41,481 bases of DNA from Pseudomonadota bacterium. GTDB lineage: Bacteria > Pseudomonadota > Alphaproteobacteria > Reyranellales > Reyranellaceae. The DNA is taken from NCBI GenBank assembly GCA_018242505.1, contig JAFEBU010000006.1, forward strand, positions 1 through 41,481. The letters run 5' to 3'. The position numbers were made by a program, and so were the translations under genes. The notes beneath the pieces are model-generated. The model made no database searches and was not told where the DNA came from. It saw nothing but the letters and a program-made list of their open reading frames with translations. Below are positions 35,130-41,481 of the stretch, piece by piece; the stretch's first letter is position 1, and each line of letters begins with the position of its first letter.

Positions 35130-35504
35130 ATGCGCAAAATCCCGCCCTTCCTGCTCCTTCTCGTCCTCTCTGCCTGCTCCATTCCGGAGACGCGCTGGGA
35201 GAAAGCCGGCGCGGACGAGCAGGCAACGAAAAGCGACCTGCTGACCTGCCGTCAAGCCGCGCAGCAGGAGACGTTCATTTCCACGCCCTATTACGGATTA
35301 GGTTACGGCTTTGGCCCCTACCCGGGGCGTTTCCATCGCTGGAATTACTTCTACGAGAGCGACCGCCTCTATGCCCAAGGTCGGCTCACCGACTTTTGCA
35401 TGCGCAACAAGGGCTATCAGCTCGTCACCATCCAGCCGCCCCAGACCAGGCCGCCCGCACCGACACCGGCGCCGGCTGCGCAGCCGCCAACGACCGACAA
35501 ATAA
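35130..35504 (+). CDS. Small lipoprotein of unknown function, Pro-rich C-terminus
   Basis: A 124-residue protein with a short lipoprotein signal (MRKIPPFLLLLVLSACS, lipobox LSAC with Cys at 16). The mature part has TKSDLLTCRQAAQQE, an aromatic and glycine-rich stretch (TPYYGLGYGFGPYPGRFHRW), then DFCMRNKGYQLV and a Pro-rich tail. Two cysteines in the mature part could pair. Small lipoproteins of this form are common in alphaproteobacteria but have no known role. The ATG at 35130 lacks a clear ribosome-binding site; an ATG at 35103 would add nine residues that spoil the signal. It converges on the HIBADH-like gene with a 3-bp gap. Confidence 0.75.
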   Translation: MRKIPPFLLLLVLSACSIPETRWEKAGADEQATKSDLLTCRQAAQQETFISTPYYGLGYGFGPYPGRFHRWNYFYESDRLYAQGRLTDFCMRNKGYQLVTIQPPQTRPPAPTPAPAAQPPTTDK

Positions 35505-35507
35505 CTG

Positions 35508-36401
35508 TCAGCTCTTCTTGTGCTCGGCTGCTTCCTCGATCGCCTTGATCAAGACCGGCCAATATTCCTTGTCGTAGCCAAGCTCCTTTGCCCGCTCCAT
35601 GAGCTCGCGCGCGACGTCGGCACCCAGCGCCGGCACGCCACGTTCCTCGGCCATCTCGATCGCGTAGCCGAGATCCTTGAGCGCGTAGACGGTCGAGAAT
35701 GCTCGCTCGGGAAAGATGCCCGGCAGCATGGCTTTCATGCCATGATTGCGCAGGGCGAAGGAGTCTGCCGATCCCTTGGTCAGGGTCTCGAAGAGGATCT
35801 TGCCGTCGACGCCATGCGCGCGCGCGATGGTCAGCGCCTCGGCAAGCGCGACTCCGGTCTGGAACAGGATCATGTTGTTCAGGATCTTGACCGCCTGGCC
35901 GGCGCCGGCCTCGCCGCAATGCGTGATCTCGCTCGCCATATGGGCCAGAAGAGGCTTGATGCGCTCGAACGTCTCGGCCGTGCCGCCGACCATGATCGAG
36001 AGCGTGCCGTCGATTGCCGCCTGACGTGTGCGCGCGACCGGCGCATCGGCAAACGCGCAGGACCGGCCCTCGAACTCGGCATAAAGCCGGCGGGCCAGCG
36101 AGATCGGTGCGGTGCTGAGATCGATCACCGTACATCCCAGCGGGACCTTTGCGACCAGACCGCTCGGGCCGAAGCAGATCTGCTCGACTTCCTTGCCGCC
36201 GGGCAGGGACAGAAAGATCGTGCGGCATTGAGCGACAATCTCGTCGACCGAAGCCGCCTTCACGCCGTCGGCCGCAAGTCGTTCGAGCGGTGCCCGGTCG
36301 CGGTCAGCGGCCAGGACGGAAAGCCCGCCCTTGCGGGCGAGATTGCGGCACATCGGCTCGCCCATGGTGCCGACGCCGATAAATCCGATTTTGTCTGTCA
36401 T
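35508..36401 (-). CDS. NAD(P)-dependent beta-hydroxyacid dehydrogenase (HIBADH family)
   Basis: A 297-residue enzyme of the 3-hydroxyisobutyrate/6-phosphogluconate dehydrogenase superfamily. The Rossmann loop is GFIGVGTMGEPMCRNL (5-20), the substrate-binding stretch is FADAPVARTRQAAIDGTLSIMVGG and the catalytic lysine lies in GQAVKILNNMI. Relatives oxidise 3-hydroxyisobutyrate, tartronate semialdehyde or similar acids. The usual DAPVSGG is DAPVART here, so substrate choice is open. The ATG at 36401 lies one base after the cupin stop (TGA-C-ATG), so the two are coupled. Confidence 0.88.
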   Translation of the reverse strand: MTDKIGFIGVGTMGEPMCRNLARKGGLSVLAADRDRAPLERLAADGVKAASVDEIVAQCRTIFLSLPGGKEVEQICFGPSGLVAKVPLGCTVIDLSTAPISLARRLYAEFEGRSCAFADAPVARTRQAAIDGTLSIMVGGTAETFERIKPLLAHMASEITHCGEAGAGQAVKILNNMILFQTGVALAEALTIARAHGVDGKILFETLTKGSADSFALRNHGMKAMLPGIFPERAFSTVYALKDLGYAIEMAEERGVPALGADVARELMERAKELGYDKEYWPVLIKAIEEAAEHKKS

Positions 36402-36402
36402 G

Positions 36403-36732
36403 TCAGTCCACAATGAAAAGTTTGGCGCCCACATCGGTGCGCGAGCGATGGGCGAGGTCGCCGTCGGCCACCTGGTAGCTTTGGCCCGGCTTCAGCACGA
36501 CCGTGCGGCCGTCGGCCAGTTCGGTATGCAGCTCACCGTCCAGCACCAGAAGCACATGGCCTTTCTGGCACCAATGGTCGGCCAGATAGCCCGGCGTGTA
36601 TTCGACCATACGCACACGAATATTGTTGAAGGTGCGCGTGCGCCAGTAGGCCTTGCCGGTCTCGCCGGGATGTTCCGTGCGCTCAATGTCGCCCCAGTCG
36701 GTCGTGCCAAATGGAATGTCGAACATCAGCAT
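36403..36732 (-). CDS. DHCW-motif cupin protein
   Basis: A 109-residue single-cupin protein with the signature GYLADHWCQKGHVLLVLDGELHTEL and the second half DGRTVVLKPGQSYQVADGD. His and Glu residues in the first motif could hold a metal. It belongs to a small conserved family of unknown function. The ATG at 36732 has GAGGAA six bases upstream. It sits in the minus-strand unit HAD, cupin, HIBADH with short gaps, suggesting a shared but unknown metabolite. Confidence 0.85.
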   Translation of the reverse strand: MLMFDIPFGTTDWGDIERTEHPGETGKAYWRTRTFNNIRVRMVEYTPGYLADHWCQKGHVLLVLDGELHTELADGRTVVLKPGQSYQVADGDLAHRSRTDVGAKLFIVD

Positions 36733-36770
36733 CGATCGTTCCTCTTTTCGCTATTCCTGTAGCACGAAAC

Positions 36771-37394
36771 TCAGCCCCAGTGGGCCAGCGCCGCGGTGAG
36801 GCTTTCCGGTCCGCGATAGAGCATCGCCCGCCAGCCGCACATGCGTGCACTGTCGACATTGGCCGCCTTGTCGTCGACGAACAGGATCGACTGCGCGACC
36901 GTAACGCCCATGCGCGCCTGGGCATTGGTGTAGAATACCCGGTCGGGCTTGCAGACGCCGAGTGCTGCCGAATACACGATCTCGTCGAAGTGTTCCCCTA
37001 GCCCGACCGTGTCGCGCAGATAAGCGGCGCGATGGTGTTCCTGGTTGGTCGCAGCGAAGCAGCGCCCGCCGGTGCGCTGCCGCCAGGTGTCGGCCAGCGC
37101 CAGCACCTTGCGATCGATCACGGCATCCTTCTCGAACCAGTAGGCGACGAACTCTTCCAGCCGGTTGGCCAGCCCCTTGACCTCGAAATAGGCGTGCAGG
37201 GCCGCGTACAGGTCAAGCCGGCCACGCAGCACCTGGTCGAACTCAGGCTTGAGGAAGAACTCCGGCGCGAGCTCCTTGTCATGACTGAGGCCCCAGTCTT
37301 CCTTCAGGGTCGCGTACCATGGCGTCGGCGAGCCGGGCTGGCCGAGTGAGACGACGCCGTCGATATCGAGGACAAGAACAGGGCTGGCGCTCAT
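36771..37394 (-). CDS. HAD-superfamily hydrolase
   Basis: A 207-residue HAD phosphatase-type protein. Motif I is LDIDGVV with D10 and D12, motif II is CFAATNQEHH, motif III is the lysine in GVCKPDRVFY, and motif IV is LFVDDKAANVDSARMCGW. The cap is the small alpha-helical type inserted after motif I. The substrate is unknown. Its start codon overlaps the first possible start of the divergent GNAT gene (bases 37392-37395), and no ribosome-binding site is visible, so the real start may be further inside. Confidence 0.87.
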   Translation of the reverse strand: MSASPVLVLDIDGVVSLGQPGSPTPWYATLKEDWGLSHDKELAPEFFLKPEFDQVLRGRLDLYAALHAYFEVKGLANRLEEFVAYWFEKDAVIDRKVLALADTWRQRTGGRCFAATNQEHHRAAYLRDTVGLGEHFDEIVYSAALGVCKPDRVFYTNAQARMGVTVAQSILFVDDKAANVDSARMCGWRAMLYRGPESLTAALAHWG

Positions 37395-37419
37395 GAAACG
37401 TCATGCTACATCAAATCGC

Positions 37420-37971
37420 ATGGAGTTGGTCGTCCCCGCTCTCGTCTATCTTGACGCCTATGCCGCCGCCCTGCAACGCGGTTGGTCGGCCGACAACGTC
37501 AGGCTGGCGGCGGCGGCACGTGAGGAACTGGCGAAGATCGCCGCCGATCCTCGAGCCTTCGTCGCCTCGCTGGACAATCGCGAGCCCAAGGGAGATCTGA
37601 TCACCCTGCCCGATGGGTCGAAGGTCGCGCGCCTCCCCGGCTTCCGGCGCTGGATGTGGGACGGTGAATTCTGCGGCTCGATCGGCTTTCGCTGGCAGCC
37701 AGGCACAGGCGCCCTGCCGGCATACGTGCTGGGCCATATCGGCTACGCCGTCGTGCCGTGGAAACGCGGTCGAGGCTATGCCACGCGCAGCCTTGCCCTC
37801 ATGCTCGACGAGGCGCGGCGCCAGGGCCTGCCCTATGTCGAACTCACGACCGATCCCGATAATGAACCGTCGCAGAAGGTGATCCGCGCCAATGGTGGCG
37901 TCTTCATCGAGCGTTTCCGATCGGCCGCCTACGACAAGGACGAGCTGCGCTTTCGCATTCCGCTCACCTAG
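37420..37971 (+). CDS. GNAT-family N-acetyltransferase
   Basis: A 183-residue acetyltransferase from ATG 37420, which gives the common MELVVPALVYLDAY start; an ATG at 37393 would add nine residues and overlap the HAD start codon. The acetyl-CoA loop is WKRGRGYATRSLALML and the domain ends with VIRANGGVFIERFR. The N-terminal half (LQRGWSADNVR, AAREELAKIAADPRAFVASL) places it in a GNAT branch widespread in proteobacteria. The acceptor is unknown. Its TAG stop shares all but one base with the TAG of the convergent TetR gene (CTAG, 37968-37971). Confidence 0.85.
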   Translation: MELVVPALVYLDAYAAALQRGWSADNVRLAAAAREELAKIAADPRAFVASLDNREPKGDLITLPDGSKVARLPGFRRWMWDGEFCGSIGFRWQPGTGALPAYVLGHIGYAVVPWKRGRGYATRSLALMLDEARRQGLPYVELTTDPDNEPSQKVIRANGGVFIERFRSAAYDKDELRFRIPLT

Positions 37972-38591
37972 GGATCACCACCGGCCCGTATCACCGCCTC
38001 GACCATCGCCCCCAGCATGGCCAGGCCCCGCGCCTTGAGCGCGCGCGGTGAATCCCCGTCGCCGATCTGGCCCTCCAGCACCAGGGTGATGAAGCCGTGG
38101 ATCGACGCCCAGGCGAAGTCGACCATGCGTTGCTTGACCTCGGCCGGCGCCTGCGGAATGACCTCCTCCACGCCAGCGACATGGAGGAGATAAGCGCCCT
38201 TGGCCGCCGCCTTGAGCGCCGGTGTCTCGAAGCGATTGGCCTCGCGACCGAACATGAGCTGGAACAGCACCGGATTGGCCGCGGCAAAGGCCATGTAGCC
38301 CACGCCCTGGGCGACCAGGCGTGCCGCCGGTGTGGAGGCCGCCCGCTTCGCCTCGGCCTCCATGGCGGCGGCGAGTTCCTGGTAGCCGCGTGTGGCGATC
38401 TCCGCCAGCAGGTCGTCGATCGAAGCGAAATGGTGGGCAGGGGCGGCATGAGATACCGACGCGCGGCGGGCGCATTCGCGCAAGGTGAAGCCGCGAATGC
38501 CCCGTTCTTCCAGAAGCTTGCGGCCAGCGGATACCAGCGCCTCGCGCAGTTCTCCGTGATGATAAGGCCTGGATGATTGCGCTCGTGCCAT
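37968..38591 (-). CDS. TetR/AcrR-family regulator with WHG C-terminal domain
   Basis: A 207-residue repressor. The N-terminal helix-turn-helix is TLRECARRASVSHAAPAHHF, preceded by the usual LVSAGRKLLEERGIRGF helix, and the protein carries the WHG-type ligand domain with YMAFAAANPVLFQLMFG and a late RMVDFAWASIHGFITLVLEG. Ligand and targets are unknown. The ATG at 38591 starts the normal MARAQSSRPYHHG; six upstream codons are open but not needed. It ends on the GNAT gene. The 241 bp between its start and the end of the LysR gene hold no gene I can support. Confidence 0.88.
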   Translation of the reverse strand: MARAQSSRPYHHGELREALVSAGRKLLEERGIRGFTLRECARRASVSHAAPAHHFASIDDLLAEIATRGYQELAAAMEAEAKRAASTPAARLVAQGVGYMAFAAANPVLFQLMFGREANRFETPALKAAAKGAYLLHVAGVEEVIPQAPAEVKQRMVDFAWASIHGFITLVLEGQIGDGDSPRALKARGLAMLGAMVEAVIRAGGDP

Positions 38592-38627
38592 CTCCCACCA
38601 TCCACCCATGCGTCTCCCAACCCGTCA

Positions 38628-38655
38628 AGAATATGGTGTAATTTGTCATTGTCCA
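38628..38655 (-). promoter_or_regulatory. Candidate promoter for the TetR gene
   Basis: On the minus strand TGGACA (38650-38655), 16-base spacer, TATTCT (38628-38633), about 37 bases before the ATG. The surrounding bases are the most AT-rich in this gap. No clear palindromic operator was found. Confidence 0.35.
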
Positions 38656-38832
38656 GATCTGCGGATGCCGGTCCAGCCAACGGAAAGATCGGAGTTCGCA
38701 ATACCACCTCCTTGGACGCCGTCGCGGAAGTGGCGGTCTTCCCTTGGATATCAGGCCCGAGCATCCCGTTCATGGTTGGGGCCAAATCGGGCTTGGTGGA
38801 ATGACGAAGGGCCGTGAAAACAGGCTGACCCT

Positions 38833-39765
38833 CTAGCTGCCCCTTCGCTGGCCTCGCCGCTTCTTCCCGAGCGCCTGCAGAAGCGCGGTCCGCAGCCATC
38901 GATTACCCGGATCAGCGTCCATTGCCTCGTGCCAGTAGAGGCAAACGTCGAGAGGCGGCACCTCGACCGGCATGCCGAAGACACGCACCCGCCTCCCTGC
39001 GCTCAGCAGATCCGCATAGCGCCGGGGCATGGTCAGTACGAAGTCGGTCGCCTCGACGATCCGGAATGCAGCGGCGTAGCTACGGCATCGCACCCGCACA
39101 CGGCGATGCTTGCCCAATTGCCCGAGCGCCAGATCCTCCGGCGCCGGGCCTTGCCGTCGCGATGTCACCATCACGTGCTGCAAGCCGAGATAGGATGCCA
39201 GGGTAAGGCGCTTGCCGAGGCCAGGATGGCCATGGCGGGCAACGACCACGAAACTGCCGCCTTCCATTTTCTGCCGGCGCACATGGTCGGACAGCGGCAG
39301 AGGCACATCGAGGGCAATATCGATCGTGCCATCGGCCAGGGCGGCCTCGAGCGCGCGACGCCGGACCTGGACGGAGCGTAGTTCGACCTGACGAGCCGAG
39401 GTCGCGAGCTGGCCAGCGAGGTCGGGCAGAACGACCTGCTCCATTGGTTCGCGCATCGCGACCGTGAAATGGACCGGGGCATGCTGCGGGTCGAAGCGCC
39501 CACCCGAGGCGACGACGGCAGAGACTGCATTCAGCGCAGCCCGCAGCGGATCGGCGATGCTGCGCGTGAGCGCCGTCGGCACCAGCGTTCGCCCGCGGCG
39601 CACGAACAGAGGATCGCCGAACAAGTCGCGCAGCCTCGCCAGCGCATGGCTGATCGTAGGTTGTGTAAGATTGAGCTTGGCGGCGGCTCGCCCTACCCCG
39701 CCCTCGGCAAGGATCGTCTCCAGCACGACAAGCAGATTTAGATCGACGCGCGACAGATTGATCAT
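38833..39765 (-). CDS. LysR-family transcriptional regulator
   Basis: A 310-residue regulator. The N-terminal winged helix-turn-helix has [50 protein letters not shown], ordinary for the family, followed by a substrate-binding domain. It is divergent from the acyl-CoA dehydrogenase gene across 82 bp, the usual arrangement for a LysR protein and its target. An ATC-N9-GAT element at 39761-39775 overlaps its start codon and could be a regulator site, but so short a motif is weak evidence. The ligand is unknown. Confidence 0.92.
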   Translation of the reverse strand: MINLSRVDLNLLVVLETILAEGGVGRAAAKLNLTQPTISHALARLRDLFGDPLFVRRGRTLVPTALTRSIADPLRAALNAVSAVVASGGRFDPQHAPVHFTVAMREPMEQVVLPDLAGQLATSARQVELRSVQVRRRALEAALADGTIDIALDVPLPLSDHVRRQKMEGGSFVVVARHGHPGLGKRLTLASYLGLQHVMVTSRRQGPAPEDLALGQLGKHRRVRVRCRSYAAAFRIVEATDFVLTMPRRYADLLSAGRRVRVFGMPVEVPPLDVCLYWHEAMDADPGNRWLRTALLQALGKKRRGQRRGS

Positions 39766-39847
39766 ATCGATGGATTATCATCCAGATCATTCAATTTTCC
39801 AATGTACGGCGAAGGGCTATGTCGCGGTCAAACCCAAGGAGCCCGCC

Positions 39848-41053
39848 ATGTACTTCGCGCCAAACGCCAAGGTCACCGCCCTGCAGGAGAAGATTCAGGC
39901 TTTCATGGACCGGCATATCTATCCCAACGAGAGGCGCTACGCCGACGAGGTCGAATCGGGCGACCGTTGGCAGCCGAGCGTCGTGATGGAGGAGTTGAAA
40001 AGCAAGGCACGGGACGAAGGCCTGTGGAACCTTTTCCTCACGCATTCCAAGAACGGTCCCGGCCTCACCAACCTCGAATACGCCCCATTGTGCGAGATCA
40101 TGGGCCGATCGCCGATCGCGCCGGAAGCCCTGAACTGCTCCGCGCCGGACACCGGCAACATGGAGACGCTCGACCTCTACGGCACCGAGGAGCAGAAGGA
40201 GCAATGGCTGAAGCCCCTGCTCGAGGGTCGCATCCGCTCCTGTTTCGCCATGACCGAGCCGGCGGTCGCCTCGTCCGACGCCACCAACATCGAGAGCACC
40301 ATCGTGCGCGACGGCGACCACTACGTCATCAATGGCCGCAAATGGTGGGCCACGGGCGCCCCCGACCGGCGCTGCAAGATCGCGATCTTCATGGGCAAGA
40401 CCGATCCGCGCAATCCCGACCGCCATCGCCAGCAGTCGATGGTGTTGGTGCCGATGGACACGCCGGGCGTGAAGGTGCTGCGGCCGCTCACGGTGTTCGG
40501 CTATGACGATGCGCCGCTCGGCCATGCCGAGGTGCTGTTCGAGAACGTACGTGTGCCGCGGTCCAATATCCTGTTGGGCGAAGGTCGCGGCTTCGAGATT
40601 GCCCAGGGTCGACTGGGCCCGGGCCGCATCCACCACTGCATGCGTGCGATCGGCATGGCCGAGCGTGCCATCGAGGACATGTGCCGGCGGGTAAAGAGCC
40701 GTGTCGCTTTCGGCAAGCCGCTCGCCGAGCAGGGCGTCACGGTAGAGCGCATCGCCGAGGCGCGCATCATGATCGAGCAGGCCCGGCTGCTGGTGCTGAA
40801 GGCGGCCTACATGATGGACACGGTCGGCAACAAGGCCGCACGTGCCGAGATCGCCATGATCAAGGTCGCGGTCCCAAACATGCTGGGAAAGGTCGTCGAC
40901 ATGGCAATGCAAGCCCACGGCGCCGCCGGCCTGTCGGGCGATTTCGGCCTCGCCAGCCTGTATGCCGGCGCGCGTTCACTCCGCATCGTCGACGGTCCCG
41001 ACGAGGTCCACCGCGCTCAGATCGGCCGGCTGGAACTCGCCCGGTACAACTGA
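39848..41053 (+). CDS. Acyl-CoA dehydrogenase, ACAD10/11-like
   Basis: A 401-residue FAD enzyme. The start is ATG 39848 with AAGGAG six bases upstream. Characteristic blocks of the ACAD11-like branch are [84 protein letters not shown] and [18 protein letters not shown]. The catalytic base is probably the Glu in [10 protein letters not shown]. This branch handles long or 4-hydroxy acyl-CoAs (family knowledge); the substrate here is open. Its likely regulator is the divergent LysR gene. A block of TTTTCTCA repeats lies downstream. Confidence 0.93.
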   Translation: MYFAPNAKVTALQEKIQAFMDRHIYPNERRYADEVESGDRWQPSVVMEELKSKARDEGLWNLFLTHSKNGPGLTNLEYAPLCEIMGRSPIAPEALNCSAPDTGNMETLDLYGTEEQKEQWLKPLLEGRIRSCFAMTEPAVASSDATNIESTIVRDGDHYVINGRKWWATGAPDRRCKIAIFMGKTDPRNPDRHRQQSMVLVPMDTPGVKVLRPLTVFGYDDAPLGHAEVLFENVRVPRSNILLGEGRGFEIAQGRLGPGRIHHCMRAIGMAERAIEDMCRRVKSRVAFGKPLAEQGVTVERIAEARIMIEQARLLVLKAAYMMDTVGNKAARAEIAMIKVAVPNMLGKVVDMAMQAHGAAGLSGDFGLASLYAGARSLRIVDGPDEVHRAQIGRLELARYN

Positions 41054-41082
41054 AGCGAGCCCGCACCCGGAGATACCCTTAA

Positions 41083-41172
41083 TTTTCTCAAGGCTTCTCA
41101 CTTTTTCTCATCGGGTGAGAGGCCTCCGATGCCGATGGTACGGGCATTCCGGGCCATTTTCTCATTTTCTCA
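41083..41172. repeat. Cluster of TTTTCTCA repeats between convergent genes
   Basis: Perfect copies at 41083-41090, 41103-41110, 41157-41164 and 41165-41172, an imperfect one (GCTTCTCA) at 41093-41100, and an inverted TGAGA at 41116-41120. The first three start exactly 10 bp apart. TCTCA and TGAGA (41106-41120) can form a short hairpin. The stretch is much richer in T than its surroundings. Confidence 0.8.
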
Positions 41173-41180
41173 CCACCCCC

Positions 41181-41481
41181 CTATTTCACCGGCTCACTGA
41201 CGAAGGCCACCTTGCTGAGGCCTGCCTTGGAGGCGTCGGCAAGCATCTCGGCGACATAGCGATAGGGCACGCTCTGATCGGCCCTAAGGTAAACCTCGGG
41301 CTGCGGCCGCTTCTCGCCCTCCTCGATGAAGCGCTGCGCCGCCTCCTCGCGGGTCAGACGCTCGCCATTCCAGAACAGCGCACCTGTTCCATCGATCGCA
41401 AACTCGATCTTGTCGGGCTTGTGAACGTCGGTATTGGACGTCGCCTTGGGCAGGTCGAGCTTCACCGCATTGGTAAGCAGC
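41181..41481 (-). CDS. ExbD/TolR-family protein, C-terminal part
   Basis: The right edge of the window cuts this gene, so only about the last 100 codons are visible; a GTG at 41465 is in frame but the frame stays open beyond it. The visible part begins LLTNAVKLDLPKA, the segment after the single membrane helix of ExbD/TolR, then IEFAIDGTGALFWNGERLTREEAAQRF and the periplasmic domain ending VYLRADQSVPYRYVAEMLADASKAGLSKVAFVSEP. ExbD works with ExbB to use the proton gradient to energise TonB at the inner membrane. Partner exbB and tonB genes should lie past the edge. It converges on the acyl-CoA dehydrogenase. Confidence 0.88.
   Translation of the reverse strand, partial: LLTNAVKLDLPKATSNTDVHKPDKIEFAIDGTGALFWNGERLTREEAAQRFIEEGEKRPQPEVYLRADQSVPYRYVAEMLADASKAGLSKVAFVSEPVK

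Noticed and set aside
38592..38832. Possible small gene between TetR and LysR
   Set aside because: Open frames exist on both strands, but none has a ribosome-binding site, known motif or coding-like bias that stands out.
39791..40918. Minus-strand open frame opposite the acyl-CoA dehydrogenase
   Set aside because: No family features; explained by codon bias of the true gene.

Overview
The window is a GC-rich, densely coded stretch of bacterial chromosome with no sign of plasmid, phage or IS functions. Several features point to an alphaproteobacterium. These are a PopZ-type polar organiser gene, the run isoaspartate-methyltransferase-like / tolC-like / popZ / valS, a class 2 dihydroorotate dehydrogenase, many CoA-transferase, Bug and EamA genes, and codon usage strongly biased to G/C in third position. 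A Rhodospirillales- or Reyranella-like soil or freshwater organism is my guess; no rRNA is present to confirm it.

Layout. 1-2115 (minus): a tight four-gene unit of YciA-type thioesterase, DUF1007 secreted protein, EamA transporter and a partial isocitrate lyase/PEP mutase family enzyme. 2225-7222 (plus): parE, two secreted paralogs of unknown function (the second frameshifted and followed by a 14-bp triplication), pyrD and a LysE exporter. 7257-10004 (minus): ilvD followed by an orphan Bug solute-binding protein. 10154-13771 (plus): EamA transporter, class III CoA-transferase and a thiolase-like protein lacking the nucleophilic cysteine. 13903-15115 (plus): a small secreted protein and a PhyH-type dioxygenase. 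15122-17677 (minus): a Tat-exported amino-acid-oxidase-like flavoprotein, a secreted cytochrome c and a secreted RidA. 17774-23228 (minus): valS, popZ, a tolC-like gene and the PIMT-like gene, with a clear terminator between popZ and valS. 23353-23602: tRNA-Cys and tRNA-Asn. 23771-30895 (plus): Nudix, cysK, rbsK-like, AlaX, sseA, GNAT, metC and a D-tartrate-dehydratase-like enolase-superfamily gene. 30901-31386 (minus): zur, divergent from hisI and a Tat lipoprotein gene (31456-32371, plus). 32387-41481: MFS, M81 peptidase, a lipoprotein, HIBADH/cupin/HAD, GNAT, TetR, LysR, an ACAD11-like acyl-CoA dehydrogenase and a partial exbD/tolR gene.

How the genes work together. The most coherent candidate system is the three-gene periplasmic set at 15122-17677. 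The flavoprotein would oxidise an L-amino acid to an imino acid and pass electrons to its own cytochrome c, and the exported RidA would hydrolyse the reactive imine. Flavoprotein-to-cytochrome transfer is known for the amine oxidase NicA2 and its cytochrome, and imine hydrolysis is known for RidA; combining them in one periplasmic operon is my inference. A second theme is sulfur and cysteine: tRNA-Cys, cysK, sseA and metC lie within about 6.4 kb. A third is zinc: zur shares a short divergent promoter region with the gene for the zinc enzyme HisI.

Most of the rest is ordinary housekeeping and accessory metabolism. Genes are packed very tightly, with five convergent pairs separated by 6 bp or less or overlapping at their stop codons. 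No intergenic stretch exceeds 300 bp.
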